DNA from: an uncultured Clostridia bacterium
GTDB taxonomy: Bacteria; Bacillota; Clostridia; Oscillospirales; Oscillospiraceae
Reading direction: 5' to 3'
Length of the DNA: 64,000 bases
NCBI GenBank assembly: GCA_945876285.1
Contig: CAMCNO010000001.1
Span: 62,001 to 126,000 of the forward strand
Shown: positions 26,411-34,905 of the stretch, in pieces
Position numbering within the stretch: position 1 is the stretch's first letter
Layout: each line of letters starts with the position of its first letter
Translations under genes and position numbers: made by a program
Notes under the pieces: model-generated
What the model was told of the DNA's origin: nothing
The model's database searches: none
Seen by the model: the letters and a program-made list of their open reading frames with translations, nothing else

Positions 26411-27181
26411 TTAAATGTTTTTTTTGATGGTATTGATGGCGCCCTTTTCCAATCTGGAGACCTGCGCCTGGGAGATGCCCACCTCGGCGGAGACCTCCAT
26501 TTGGGTCTTGCCCTCGTAAAACCGCAGAGACAGGATGCGCCGTTCCCGCTCGTCCAGCCGGGCCAGGGCGTCTTTCAGGGCAATGCGGTCCGTCCACAGC
26601 TCGTCGGTGTTCCGGGTGTCGCTGACCTGATCCATGACGCAGATGGCGTCACCGCTGTCGGAATAGACAGGCTCATACAGCGAGACCGGGTCCACGATAG
26701 CGTCCATGGCAAACACCACTTCCTCCCGGGGAATATCCAGCTCTTTGGCGATCTGCTCCACCGTGGGCTCCCGCTGGCTTACCGCAATGAGACGATCCCG
26801 GGCCTGGAGCACCCGGTAGGCCGTATCCCGCATACTGCGGGACACCCGAATGGAGCTGTTGTCCCGCAGGTAACGCCGAATTTCCCCAATGATCATGGGT
26901 ACGCCGTAGGTGGAGAATTTTACCGGCTGGGTGATGTCAAAATTATCAATGGCCTTGATAAGTCCAACGCAGCCCACCTGGAACAGGTCGTCCGCGTTTT
27001 CGCCCCGCCCGGCGAACCGCTGGATGACGGACAGCACCAGCCGCAGGTTTCCCTCGATGAGCTGGCGGCGTGCCTCCTGGTCACCCTCCTTTGTTCGACG
27101 CAGCAGCTCCATAGTTTCATCATTTTTCAGGACCTTTAGCTTCGCCGTGTTAACACCTGCGATCTCGACCTTTCCCTGCAT
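26411..27181 (-). CDS. sigG: RNA polymerase sporulation sigma factor SigG
   Basis: Late forespore sigma factor, 256 residues. KVEIAGVNTAKLKVLKN at the N terminus is the SigG-specific signature. Region 2 contains NLRLVLSVIQRF and DDLFQVGCVGLIKAIDNFD, then the highly conserved STYGVPMIIGEIRRYLRD; region 4 ends with GKTQMEVSAEVGISQAQVSRLE. The ATG at 27181 gives the exact SigG N terminus; the frame is open upstream but not conserved. The upstream minus-strand promoter fits the sigma-F/sigma-G consensus. In contrast to Bacillus, no spoIIGA or sigE gene is adjacent and ymxH is divergent. Confidence 0.96.
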   Translation of the reverse strand: MQGKVEIAGVNTAKLKVLKNDETMELLRRTKEGDQEARRQLIEGNLRLVLSVIQRFAGRGENADDLFQVGCVGLIKAIDNFDITQPVKFSTYGVPMIIGEIRRYLRDNSSIRVSRSMRDTAYRVLQARDRLIAVSQREPTVEQIAKELDIPREEVVFAMDAIVDPVSLYEPVYSDSGDAICVMDQVSDTRNTDELWTDRIALKDALARLDERERRILSLRFYEGKTQMEVSAEVGISQAQVSRLEKGAINTIKKNI

Positions 27182-27218
27182 CGAAAACCGCCCCCTGCCT
27201 CTTGTAAACTTCTGTGAG

Positions 27219-27248
27219 CAGTATTGCCGGAGGCGATTTTTCCTATAC
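27219..27248 (-). promoter_or_regulatory. sigma-F/sigma-G type promoter of sigG
   Basis: Minus-strand GTATA (27248-27244), 15-bp spacer, GGCAATACTG (27228-27219). The -10 matches the sigma-F consensus GGnnAnAMTn at every position and the -35 matches GYWTA. It lies 38 nt before the start codon. Confidence 0.75.
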
Positions 27249-27325
27249 TGGGAGCTTTTGTCACATTCTGGGGGCATAGGACAGACGCCTCCGCGCATAG
27301 GGTCATCTGTAAGGAGGGATATGCG

Positions 27326-27610
27326 ATGCAGTGCAGGATACGGGATTTACGGTGTAAGGAGGTCATCAACATCTGCGACGGCTGCCGGCTGGGTTTTGTA
27401 GGGGATGTGGATGTGAAGGTGCCGGAGGGACAGGTGGTGGCCATCGTAGTTTTTGGACCCTGCCGTTTTTTCGGCCTGTTCGGCAGGGGGGAGGAGTTCT
27501 ACATCCCCTGGGACTGCATCCAGCGCATCGGGGATGATATTATTCTCATCGACAAACCCTTCCAGAGGCGGGACCCGAATCTGGAACGGAAGCGCCGCCG
27601 TAAATTCTGA
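27326..27610 (+). CDS. ymxH: YlmC/YmxH family sporulation protein
   Basis: A 94-residue PRC-barrel-like protein of the YlmC/YmxH family, which is strongly associated with spore formers but has no defined biochemical role. The sequence starts MQCRIRDLRCKEVINICDG and holds the barrel strands RLGFVGDVDVKVPEGQVVAIVVFG and IPWDCIQRIGDDIILI; the C-terminal end is basic. In many Clostridia it follows sigG; here it is divergent from it, so both could be driven from the same 145-bp gap. Strong AAGGAGGG site 7 nt upstream of the ATG. Confidence 0.88.
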   Translation: MQCRIRDLRCKEVINICDGCRLGFVGDVDVKVPEGQVVAIVVFGPCRFFGLFGRGEEFYIPWDCIQRIGDDIILIDKPFQRRDPNLERKRRRKF

Positions 27611-27666
27611 GCGGTGAAAACCAGGGAAATAATCACGAATTTTCCAATATTTCTTGGAAAAAATAC

Positions 27667-27695
27667 TTGCATTGACCATACGCTTGTGGTATTAT
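27667..27695 (+). promoter_or_regulatory. promoter of rpsB-tsf with long leader
   Basis: TTGCAT (27667-27672), 17-bp spacer, TATTAT (27690-27695). The leader of about 115 nt before rpsB contains a hairpin with arms CCCAGAGTC and GACTCGGG (about 27737-27757) and could be an autoregulatory S2-binding leader, which is inference. Confidence 0.65.
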
Positions 27696-27817
27696 ATTTC
27701 AGCATTCCGCACGGTGCGTCGACTTCCTGTTCGTGCCCAGAGTCAAAGACTCGGGTCAGCAGGGGGGATGAAGCCGCCGGAGGTAAAAACGAAATTGATT
27801 TGGAGGAACAAACAAAC

Positions 27818-28558
27818 ATGGCAAATTCTAACGTCGTATCCATGAAAGCCCTGCTGGAGGCAGGCGTCCACTTCGGTCACCAGACCCGCCGCTGGAACCC
27901 CAAGATGGCTCCCTATATCTACACTGAGCGCAACGGCATTTATATCGTTGACCTGCAGAAGACCGTTCGCAAGCTGGAGGAGGCCTATAACTTCGTCCGT
28001 CAGCTGAGCGAGAGCGGTCAGTCCCTGCTGTTCGTCGGCACCAAGAAGCAGGCTCAGGAGGCCATCCGCGAGGAGGCTACCCGCTGCGGCCAGTACTATG
28101 TCAACGCCCGTTGGCTGGGCGGCATGATGACCAACTTCAAGACCATGCGCACCCGCGTGGACCGTCTGAACCAGCTGAAGACCATGCAGGCTGACGGCAC
28201 CTTCGATATGCTGCCCAAGAAGGAAGTCATGAAGCACCTGGGCGAGATCGAGAAGCTGGAGAAGTACCTGGGCGGCGTGAAGAACATGAAGAAGCTGCCC
28301 GGCGCCCTGTTCATCGTGGATACCCGTAAGGAGCGCAACGCCATCGCCGAGGCCCACAAGCTGGGCATCCCCGTGGTCGCTATTGCCGATACCAACTGCG
28401 ATCCCGATGAGATCGATTATGTCATCCCCGGCAACGATGACGCCATCCGCGCCATCAAGCTGATCTCTTCCATCATGGCCAACGCCGTGCTGGAGGGCAA
28501 GCAGGGTGAGCAGACCGCTGAGGCCGCCGAGGAGAAGGCTGCCGAGGACGCTGAGTAA
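27818..28558 (+). CDS. rpsB: 30S ribosomal protein S2
   Basis: Ribosomal protein uS2, 246 residues. [20 protein letters not shown] and [13 protein letters not shown] are S2 signatures, and the middle coiled-coil ([15 protein letters not shown]) is typical. The C-terminal tail is acidic ([14 protein letters not shown]). The ATG has TTTGGAGG upstream. It is followed by tsf in the universal rpsB-tsf order. Codon bias is extreme. Confidence 0.97.
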   Translation: MANSNVVSMKALLEAGVHFGHQTRRWNPKMAPYIYTERNGIYIVDLQKTVRKLEEAYNFVRQLSESGQSLLFVGTKKQAQEAIREEATRCGQYYVNARWLGGMMTNFKTMRTRVDRLNQLKTMQADGTFDMLPKKEVMKHLGEIEKLEKYLGGVKNMKKLPGALFIVDTRKERNAIAEAHKLGIPVVAIADTNCDPDEIDYVIPGNDDAIRAIKLISSIMANAVLEGKQGEQTAEAAEEKAAEDAE

Positions 28559-28612
28559 TTCAGGACGTTTCGAGCGCAATGCGCTTGTATCAAGATATTG
28601 GAGGAAATTAAA

Positions 28613-29527
28613 ATGGCTTTTACCGCAGCTGATGTGAAGAACCTGCGCGAAATGACCGGCGTGGGCATGATGGATTGCAAGAAGGCTCTGGCCGCTTCCG
28701 ATGGCGACATCGACAAGGCCATTGAGTTCCTGCGTGAAAAGGGCCTGGCCGCTTCCGCCAAGAAGGCCGGCCGTATTGCTGCCGAGGGTATGGCTTACGC
28801 TGCCGTCATCGATGGCATGGGCGTGGTGGTCGAGGTCAACGCCGAGACCGACTTCGTGGGCAAGAACGAGAAGTTTGTGGACTTTGTCAAGGGCGTTGCC
28901 GCTACCGTGGTCGCCAACAAGCCCGCTGATCTGGATGCCCTGATGGCCTGCAAGTACAACGGCACCGAGAACACCGTTACCGAGCAGCAGCAGGAGATGG
29001 TCCTGGTCATTGGCGAGAACATCAAGGTCCGTCGGTTCGCTTTCTTCACCGAGGGTGTTTCCGTTCCCTATATCCATGCCGGCGGCAAGATCGGCGTGCT
29101 GGTGAACCTGGCTGTCGAGGGCGGCGTTGACGCCACCGAGATCGGCAAGGATGTCTCCATGCAGATCGCCGCTCTGAATCCCCGTTTCTGGGATAAGTCT
29201 CAGGTCACTCAGGACGTTCTGGACGAGGAGAAGAAGATCATGATGGTCCAGATGGAGAATGACCCCAAGATGGCTTCCAAGCCTGAGGCTGTTCGTGAGA
29301 AGATCGTCATGGGCAAGCTGAACAAGTTCTACTCTGAGAACTGCCTGCTGCAGCAGGAGTTTGTCAAGGACAATACCCTTACTGTCGAGAAGTATATCGC
29401 CTCTGCCGCCAAGGCGCTGGGCGGTACCGTCACCTTCAAGGATGCTGTCCGCTTCGAGAAGGGCGAGGGCATCGAGAAGAAGCAGGAGAACTTCGCTGCT
29501 GAGATCGCCTCCATGGTGAAGGGCTGA
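28613..29527 (+). CDS. tsf: elongation factor Ts
   Basis: Guanine nucleotide exchange factor for EF-Tu, 304 residues. The N-terminal module (VKNLREMTGVGMMDCKKAL) and the TDFVGKNEKFVDFV segment, which inserts beside the Mg site of EF-Tu, are present, followed by the two core subdomains. GGAGG lies before the ATG. No promoter is seen in the 54-nt gap after rpsB, only a 5-bp hairpin, so it is probably cotranscribed. A strong terminator follows. Confidence 0.97.
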   Translation: MAFTAADVKNLREMTGVGMMDCKKALAASDGDIDKAIEFLREKGLAASAKKAGRIAAEGMAYAAVIDGMGVVVEVNAETDFVGKNEKFVDFVKGVAATVVANKPADLDALMACKYNGTENTVTEQQQEMVLVIGENIKVRRFAFFTEGVSVPYIHAGGKIGVLVNLAVEGGVDATEIGKDVSMQIAALNPRFWDKSQVTQDVLDEEKKIMMVQMENDPKMASKPEAVREKIVMGKLNKFYSENCLLQQEFVKDNTLTVEKYIASAAKALGGTVTFKDAVRFEKGEGIEKKQENFAAEIASMVKG

Positions 29528-29542
29528 TTGCCAAACTTTCCA

Positions 29543-29573
29543 AAAGGCAGACGCAAATGCGTCTGCCTTTTTC
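29543..29573 (+). terminator. rho-independent terminator after tsf
   Basis: 12-bp stem (29543-29554 with 29559-29570), AAAT loop, T-run to 29573. Confidence 0.92.
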
Positions 29574-29606
29574 TTTCTGCTTTTTGAGGTAAAATACGGA
29601 TTGTCC

Positions 29607-29635
29607 TTGTATTTAGTGTTGTGAACTGGTATAAT
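29607..29635 (+). promoter_or_regulatory. promoter of the M50-scpAB operon
   Basis: TTGTAT (29607-29612), 17-bp spacer, extended -10 TGG-TATAAT (29627-29635), 39 nt before the protease start. Confidence 0.8.
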
Positions 29636-29673
29636 ACTCCTATATTTTGGGCTATTATGACTTGGAGCACACT

Positions 29674-30333
29674 ATGCTGCATTATCTTCAGGAACTGTTT
29701 CAAGCGCTTGACGTCGTTTCTCTGCTGGATGCCGTTCTCCGCGTGGCGGCTGTTTTGCTGTGTCTGACCGTCCATGAGACTTGCCACGGCCTAACGGCCT
29801 ATGCGCTGGGCGATCCCACCGCCAAATCCATGCACCGGCTGTCTCTGAATCCTCTGCACCACATCGACTGGTTCGGCTTGTTCATGATGCTTGCCGCGGG
29901 ATTTGGCTGGGCAAAGCCGGTACCGGTTGACCCCCGGTATTTCAAAAAGCCGAAGGAGGGCATGGCCCTGACGGCGCTGGCAGGGCCGGTATCCAACTTT
30001 CTGCTTGCGCTTTTGCTGATATTTATCAGTAAACTGATTTACCTTTACGCCCCTTATACTGTGGTCATGGACACGGTTTTTACCTTTTGCCTTTACACGG
30101 CGGCGCCCTTGTCCATCGGCCTGGGGCTGTTCAACCTCATCCCCATCCCGCCGCTGGACGGTTCCAAGGTCGTGGCAGTACTGCTGCCGGACCGGGCTTA
30201 TGGGACATTGATGCGGTATGAACGGTATGGGATGCTGCTGCTTCTTGCGCTGTCTCTTCTCGGCGTGTCGGGCGGTTTTATCAGCGGCGTAATTGGCCGG
30301 GTGTATGAGGCCATGTTCAACTTGATCTATTGA
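29674..30333 (+). CDS. site-2 protease family (M50) membrane metallopeptidase
   Basis: A 219-residue membrane protein. TVHETCHGLTAYALGD carries the HExxH zinc motif within the first core helix, and NLIPIPPLDGSKV supplies the third zinc ligand (Asp) in the last. About five membrane helices. It matches the short family III group without a PDZ domain, whose substrate is unknown. The ATG at 29674 has GGAG 6 nt upstream; a TTG 27 nt before it is in frame but unsupported. It lies 11 nt before scpA, an arrangement common in Clostridia. Confidence 0.88.
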   Translation: MLHYLQELFQALDVVSLLDAVLRVAAVLLCLTVHETCHGLTAYALGDPTAKSMHRLSLNPLHHIDWFGLFMMLAAGFGWAKPVPVDPRYFKKPKEGMALTALAGPVSNFLLALLLIFISKLIYLYAPYTVVMDTVFTFCLYTAAPLSIGLGLFNLIPIPPLDGSKVVAVLLPDRAYGTLMRYERYGMLLLLALSLLGVSGGFISGVIGRVYEAMFNLIY

Positions 30334-30344
30334 GGTGTTCTGAT

Positions 30345-31127
30345 TTGGAAAACCCCGTATTCAAACTTGAAAAAGTCGTCCGTTCTAGGTCAGAGGAGAT
30401 GCAGGACTTTGAAGGGCCTCTGGACCTGATCCTGTTTCTTCTGGGCAAGAACAAAATGGAGATCCAGGACATTTCCATCTCCCTGATCTGCGACCAGTAT
30501 CTGAACTGGCTGGAGCAGCGGCAGAAGATGGACCTGGAAGTAGCCAGCGAGTTTGTTACCATGGCTTCTCACCTGGTCTATATCAAGACCCGAATGCTGC
30601 TGTCGATTGAGGATGAGGAAGCCCAGAGTGAAATGGATGCCCTGATCCAGTCTCTGGAGGAACGGCGGCGGAACGAGAATTATGTCCGCGTCAAAACCCT
30701 GGCCGCCAAGCTGGGTCCCATGGGAGAATTTGGCCGCAATATCATTACCCGGAACCCGGAGCCGGTGAAACGGGGCAAGATATACGAATACGACCAGGAG
30801 CGGGCGGATCTGGTGCTTGCCATGGCGGAGATCCAGAACCGGGCGGAACGCGCCCTGCCGCCGCCCAAGGCCGCTTTCCAGGACATTGTCCAGCACGAGC
30901 CCTATCCGGTGGAAAGCAAGGCCCGGGATATTATCCGGCATCTAAAGCAACACGGTATTACCCGCTTTTTGCTGCTGTTTCGGGGCAGCCGCAGTCGAAG
31001 CGAGGTCGTGGCGACCTTTCTTGCGGTGTTGGAGCTTTGCCGTGCCCGCGTGCTGCGGCTGGCCGGTTCTGAAACGGACTGCACCGTCCGCCAGGAGGGC
31101 GAGCTGCCGGAAAATCTGACGTTGTAA
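30345..31127 (+). CDS. scpA: segregation and condensation protein A
   Basis: Kleisin subunit of the SMC-ScpAB condensin, 260 residues, bridging the SMC heads. The N-terminal helical domain (DFEGPLDLILFLLGKNKMEIQDI) and the EFVTMASHLVYIKTRMLL segment are hallmarks; the C-terminal winged helix (about 190-260) binds the SMC head. The start is TTG at 30345, set by GAGGTG 7 nt upstream; no ATG fits. Next gene: scpB. Confidence 0.93.
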   Translation: MENPVFKLEKVVRSRSEEMQDFEGPLDLILFLLGKNKMEIQDISISLICDQYLNWLEQRQKMDLEVASEFVTMASHLVYIKTRMLLSIEDEEAQSEMDALIQSLEERRRNENYVRVKTLAAKLGPMGEFGRNIITRNPEPVKRGKIYEYDQERADLVLAMAEIQNRAERALPPPKAAFQDIVQHEPYPVESKARDIIRHLKQHGITRFLLLFRGSRSRSEVVATFLAVLELCRARVLRLAGSETDCTVRQEGELPENLTL

Positions 31128-31146
31128 TTCGTATAAGGAGACTGCC

Positions 31147-31800
31147 ATGGAAAACATGGAGATGAAAGAAATAGAATCCGCCATTGAAGGCATTTTGTTT
31201 GCGTCCGGGGAGCCGCTTCCTGTGGACCGCATCTGTGTGGCTCTGGAAATAGACCGCCCCACAGTGGAGCAGGTGCTTCAAAAGCTGACGGATTACTACG
31301 CCTATGAGCGCCGGGGTATCCGGCTGCTGCGTATCGAGGACAGCTGGCAGCTTTGCTCCGCACCGGATTACGCGGATGTCATCCGCAAAGCCTTTGAAAT
31401 TCGCAAGCCCGCCAAGCTGAGCCAGCCGGCATTGGAGGTCCTGACCATCATCGCGTATTATCAGCCCACGACCCGGGCTTATGTGGACCAGATCCGTGGC
31501 GTGGACAGCTCCTATACCATGGGCCTGCTTCAGGAGCGAAAGCTGATCGAGGAGTGCGGACGGCTTCAGGTACCTGGTCGGCCCCGGCTGTATCGAACCA
31601 CCAAGCAATTCCTGCGGGCGTTCCACTTGACCAGTTTAGACGACCTGCCGGAAGTTCCGGACTTGGGCGGGGAAGGGCAGATGCGTCTGACCGAAGACGG
31701 TCAGATTGTGGACCCCACCGAGGTGGCCGAGATCACCGGCGCGGACACACCGGAGGAAGCATCTTTCCCGGAATCCGGCACCGAGGCCTCGGAAGAATAA
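31147..31800 (+). CDS. scpB: segregation and condensation protein B
   Basis: Second non-SMC condensin subunit, 217 residues. Two winged-helix domains: the first begins IESAIEGILFASGEPLPVD, the second contains LSQPALEVLTIIAYYQPTTRAYVDQIRGVDS. The C-terminal 40 residues are acidic and disordered. AAGGAG precedes the ATG. Forms a dimer that binds the middle of ScpA. Confidence 0.94.
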   Translation: MENMEMKEIESAIEGILFASGEPLPVDRICVALEIDRPTVEQVLQKLTDYYAYERRGIRLLRIEDSWQLCSAPDYADVIRKAFEIRKPAKLSQPALEVLTIIAYYQPTTRAYVDQIRGVDSSYTMGLLQERKLIEECGRLQVPGRPRLYRTTKQFLRAFHLTSLDDLPEVPDLGGEGQMRLTEDGQIVDPTEVAEITGADTPEEASFPESGTEASEE

Positions 31801-31829
31801 CCTATAATCCTGGCAGGAGGTGAGAAGCG

Positions 31830-32489
31830 TTGGCAGTCATACTTTGGATACTGGGCGTTTTGCTGGCGCTGATCGTGCTGCTGTGTGTGACCCGGGTCGG
31901 TGTCCACGCGGTATTTGGCGAAAGGCTTCTGCTGGATGCGAAAATCGGATGGTTCCGCATCCATATCCTGCCCGCAAAGGAAGCGAATAAAAAGAAGAAA
32001 GAGCGGGGAAAAAAGGAAGAGGATACAGAGGAAACGACAGAAAAAGCGGCAAAAAAGCCGCCGTTTCCAAAACCTTCTTTCACGGATATCCGGGATGCGG
32101 TATCTGTGCTCTTGCCGCCGCTGAAACGGGCGCTGGACCACACCCGGCGGGGACTGCGCATCGATCCTCTGGACCTTAGTGTGACTCTGGGAGGCTCGGA
32201 GGATCCTGCGTCCGCCGCCCAGCTTTATGGGGAACTGAACGCTGCTGTCTGGTCAGGCATGCCCGTTCTGGAGCGGCTGCTGGTCATCCCTTCACCCCAT
32301 ATCCATATCGGTATCGACTTCATGGAAACCAAGACAAAGCTGGAGGGTGAGGTGGGCGTCACCGCCAGAATCGGTACGCTGCTGTCCGTGGGTGCCACCA
32401 TCGGCTTCCCGGCGCTGAAATGGTTCCTTCAGTACAAGAAGAAAGAAAAACAGCCGCCGGAGCCAAAGTCGGAACCGGCCGCAGCCTGA
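31830..32489 (+). CDS. DUF2953 domain protein (YtfI-like)
   Basis: A 219-residue protein with one N-terminal membrane helix (VILWILGVLLALIVLLCVT), a Lys/Glu-rich linker (residues about 52-75) and a C-terminal DUF2953 region (DPLDLSVTLGGSEDPASAAQLYGELN, then HIHIGIDFMETKTKLEGEVGVTARIGTLL). In Bacillus the equivalent ytfI lies just before ytfJ, as here, so a sporulation or envelope role is likely. The start is TTG with AGGAGGTG 7 nt upstream. Confidence 0.85.
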   Translation: MAVILWILGVLLALIVLLCVTRVGVHAVFGERLLLDAKIGWFRIHILPAKEANKKKKERGKKEEDTEETTEKAAKKPPFPKPSFTDIRDAVSVLLPPLKRALDHTRRGLRIDPLDLSVTLGGSEDPASAAQLYGELNAAVWSGMPVLERLLVIPSPHIHIGIDFMETKTKLEGEVGVTARIGTLLSVGATIGFPALKWFLQYKKKEKQPPEPKSEPAAA

Positions 32490-32501
32490 GAAAGGATGAG
32501 C

Positions 32502-32903
32502 ATGATGGAAAACAAGATGGAAAACAAAAGTCCGCTGAATGACATGATGCGCAATGCGATGGAAAAGGTGCGGGAAATGGTGGATACCAACACCATCGTT
32601 GGACAGCCCATCACCACGCCCGACGGCGTGACGCTAATCCCCATTTCCAAGGTCAGCTTTGGCTTCGGCAGCGGCGGCGGAGACTACGGCAAGGCACCTA
32701 AGGAGAATTTCGGCGGCGGTGCTGGCGGCGCTGTGAAGATCGACCCTGTGGCGTTCCTGGTCATCAAGGACGGCACCACCCGAGTGCTGCCGGTGGCGGT
32801 ACCGCCCGCCTCCACCGTGGACCGTATCGTGGACATGGTGCCGGATGTGATGGATAAAGTGGAAAAATTTTTCGACAAGAAGGAAGCTAAAGAAACCCTC
32901 TGA
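32502..32903 (+). CDS. ytfJ: GerW/YtfJ family sporulation protein
   Basis: A 133-residue protein of the GerW family, needed for spore germination with some germinants in Bacillus. The core signature TIVGQPITTPDGVTLIPISKVSFGFGSGGG is followed by a Gly-rich loop and the VKIDPVAFLVI strand. AAAGGATG precedes the ATG; three in-frame ATGs (32496, 32502, 32505) make the exact start uncertain by a few residues. It comes after DUF2953 and before dacF. Confidence 0.9.
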   Translation: MMENKMENKSPLNDMMRNAMEKVREMVDTNTIVGQPITTPDGVTLIPISKVSFGFGSGGGDYGKAPKENFGGGAGGAVKIDPVAFLVIKDGTTRVLPVAVPPASTVDRIVDMVPDVMDKVEKFFDKKEAKETL

Positions 32904-32949
32904 GGGGGGTATACTACCATCACTGTGAACAAATGAGGTGATGGTGGTA
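32886..32949 (+). promoter_or_regulatory. possible forespore promoter and RBS hairpin of dacF
   Basis: GGGTATACTA (32907-32916) matches the sigma-F/sigma-G -10 pattern GGnnAnAMTn, with GCTAA (32886-32890) a partial -35 match 16 bp upstream. Downstream, a 12-bp inverted repeat (32912-32923 with 32938-32949, one G:T pair) encloses a 14-nt loop; its 3' arm includes part of the GAGGTGATGG ribosome-binding site and ends at the A of the start codon. Confidence 0.4.
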
Positions 32950-34052
32950 TGCGCAGACGGATTTTGACATTTTTCCTTGCAATCTTGCTGCTGTTCAGTA
33001 TAAATCCTTGTCAGGCAAAGGCGGTGGGGACTTCTGCCGCCGCCGCGATCCTGGTAGATGCGGACAGCGGCCGGGTGCTGTATGACCAGAACGCGGATGC
33101 ACGGATGCTGATTGCCAGCACCACCAAGATCATGACGGCGCTGGTGGCCATCCGGGAAGGTAATTTGTCCGACGTGGTCACGGTCAAACGGGAAGCCACG
33201 CTGACAGAGGGCTCCTCCATGTATCTGAAGGAGGGGGAACAGCTCACCCTGGAGACGCTGCTCTATGGATTGATGCTCTGCTCCGGAAACGATGCCGCCG
33301 TGGCCATCGCGGACCATGTGGGCGGAAGTCAGAAGGGCTTTGTGAAGCTGATGAACGAGACGGCCAGGGAGCTTGGCTTGGAAGCGACTTCTTTTGCCAA
33401 CCCCAACGGCCTGGATGCGGAGGACCACTATTCCACCGCCCGGGACATGGCGAAGCTGGCCTGTGCCGCCGTGCGGAACGAGACGCTGCTCCGCATTGCC
33501 TCCACCCAGAGCGTCACCATCGGCGGGCGTACCATGACGAACCACAACAAGCTGCTGCGGTATGTGGACGGCTGTCTGGGGCTCAAAACCGGCTATACCC
33601 GTGCCGCCGGACGGACCTTAGTGAGCTGCGCGGAGCGCAGAGGCCAGCGGCTGGTGGCGGTAACACTTCAGGACGGCAACGACTGGGCGGACCACGAGGC
33701 GCTGTATGACTACGGCTTTTCCACCTATCCCGCCCACCGGGCGGCGGTCCTTGGGAAAGTGCTCTGTCAGGCTCCTGTGAAGAATGGGCTGCGTGCGTCC
33801 ATACCTCTGGTGGCGGCAGAGAGCTTTTCCTGGCCGCTGGCTGAGGGAGAAACCCTCGATATGACCGTGGAACTGGACACGCCTCTGACGGCGCCCGTTT
33901 CGGCGGGCCGCAGAGCGGGGGAAGCTGTTTTTTCCCTGAACGGCAGGGAAGTGGGCCGTATCGGATTGCTGTGCGGCGAAGCTGTTCCGCCGAAGCTGGA
34001 TTCCGCCATGGCGGTATTGAAACGCGGACGATTGTTTTCCAATGAGGATTGA
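32949..34052 (+). CDS. dacF: D-alanyl-D-alanine carboxypeptidase (PBP5/DacF type)
   Basis: Low-molecular-weight penicillin-binding protein, 367 residues, trimming the terminal D-Ala of peptidoglycan stem peptides. Signal peptide at residues 1-26. Active-site motifs: STTK (Ser57-Lys60), SGN (112-114) and KTG (213-215). The C-terminal beta domain (about 275-360) is present, but no obvious amphipathic membrane anchor follows it. The neighbouring ytfJ and scpAB genes, together with the forespore-like promoter, point to the DacF/DacB spore cortex type rather than the vegetative DacA; that choice is inference. Confidence 0.9.
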   Translation: MRRRILTFFLAILLLFSINPCQAKAVGTSAAAAILVDADSGRVLYDQNADARMLIASTTKIMTALVAIREGNLSDVVTVKREATLTEGSSMYLKEGEQLTLETLLYGLMLCSGNDAAVAIADHVGGSQKGFVKLMNETARELGLEATSFANPNGLDAEDHYSTARDMAKLACAAVRNETLLRIASTQSVTIGGRTMTNHNKLLRYVDGCLGLKTGYTRAAGRTLVSCAERRGQRLVAVTLQDGNDWADHEALYDYGFSTYPAHRAAVLGKVLCQAPVKNGLRASIPLVAAESFSWPLAEGETLDMTVELDTPLTAPVSAGRRAGEAVFSLNGREVGRIGLLCGEAVPPKLDSAMAVLKRGRLFSNED

Positions 34053-34055
34053 CAT

Positions 34056-34763
34056 ATGGAAGAACGACTGCAAAAGTTGCTTTCCGCCGCCGGGGTATGC
34101 TCCCGCCGGGCGGCGGAGGGATACATCACGGAGGGCCGGGTAACAGTGAACGGCATCCCGGCGGAGCTGGGCCAGCGGGCCGACCCGGGAAAGGATGACA
34201 TCCGGCTGGACGGCAAGCCTATCTCCGGTCCGGAAAAGCCGGTCTATCTGCTGCTGAACAAGCCCCGGGGATATGTGACGACCCTCTCTGACGAGCAAGG
34301 CCGGAAAACGGTGGCGGAGTTGGTGCGGGACTGCGGTGTCCGGGTATATCCCGTAGGCCGCCTGGATTTGGACTCCGAGGGCCTGCTGCTGATGACCAAC
34401 GATGGAGCTCTGATGCAGCACCTCATCCATCCCAGCGGCGAAATTGATAAAGTGTACCAGGTCTCCGTCTATGGTCCTGTGCGGGGCTGTGCGGCCCATT
34501 TGGCGTCGCTGACGGACCTGGAGGGAGAGCCTATCCGCCCGGCCCGGGTGGAGGTCCTGCGGCAGACAGAACAGACAGCGGAATTGTCCGTCACCATCCA
34601 CGAGGGGAAAAACCGGCAGATACGGCGGATGTGCGCCGCCTGCGGCCTGACGGTGAAACGCCTGCGGCGGGTGCGGGAGCACACGTTGGAGCTGGGCGAT
34701 TTGCCTACAGGGAAATGGCGCTATTTGACGCAGGAGGAACTAAAAGCCTTGCAGGAAGGATAA
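34056..34763 (+). CDS. rluB: rRNA pseudouridine synthase, RluB type
   Basis: A 235-residue RsuA/RluB/E/F-family pseudouridine synthase. N-terminal S4 RNA-binding domain (LQKLLSAAGVCSRRAAEGYI), catalytic motif GRLDLDSEGLLLMTND with the nucleophilic Asp, and the C-terminal EGKNRQIRRMCAACG motif. By family it modifies 23S rRNA near position 2605; RsuA-type modification of 16S rRNA cannot be excluded. Starts 3 nt after dacF. Its stop codon sits in the stem of the terminator. Confidence 0.9.
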   Translation: MEERLQKLLSAAGVCSRRAAEGYITEGRVTVNGIPAELGQRADPGKDDIRLDGKPISGPEKPVYLLLNKPRGYVTTLSDEQGRKTVAELVRDCGVRVYPVGRLDLDSEGLLLMTNDGALMQHLIHPSGEIDKVYQVSVYGPVRGCAAHLASLTDLEGEPIRPARVEVLRQTEQTAELSVTIHEGKNRQIRRMCAACGLTVKRLRRVREHTLELGDLPTGKWRYLTQEELKALQEG

Positions 34764-34800
34764 GCAGCCCCAGTGAACGGCTGTTTATCCTTCATTTTCT
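34756..34800 (+). terminator. rho-independent terminator overlapping the rluB stop
   Basis: 14-bp stem (34756-34769 with 34779-34792, one G:T pair), 9-nt loop, then CATTTTCTT. The rluB stop codon lies within the 5' arm. Confidence 0.75.
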
Positions 34801-34852
34801 TGCAAGTCACGAAAAAAATCCTGCAAAAACCGTTTTCTTTTCCCGACAGTTG

Positions 34853-34861
34853 TGGTACAAT
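34853..34861 (+). promoter_or_regulatory. extended -10 element for the RpiR-type regulator operon
   Basis: TGG-TACAAT (34853-34861), 45 nt upstream of the GTG start; the -35 (TTTTCT at 34833) is weak. Confidence 0.45.
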
Positions 34862-34905
34862 ACCGCAGGAAAAACCAATACCTGACGGGCACGGAGGGAT
34901 TGACC

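Noticed and set aside
28559-28612. Attenuator between rpsB and tsf
   Set aside because: The hairpin has a 5-bp stem with no T-run, too weak to terminate.
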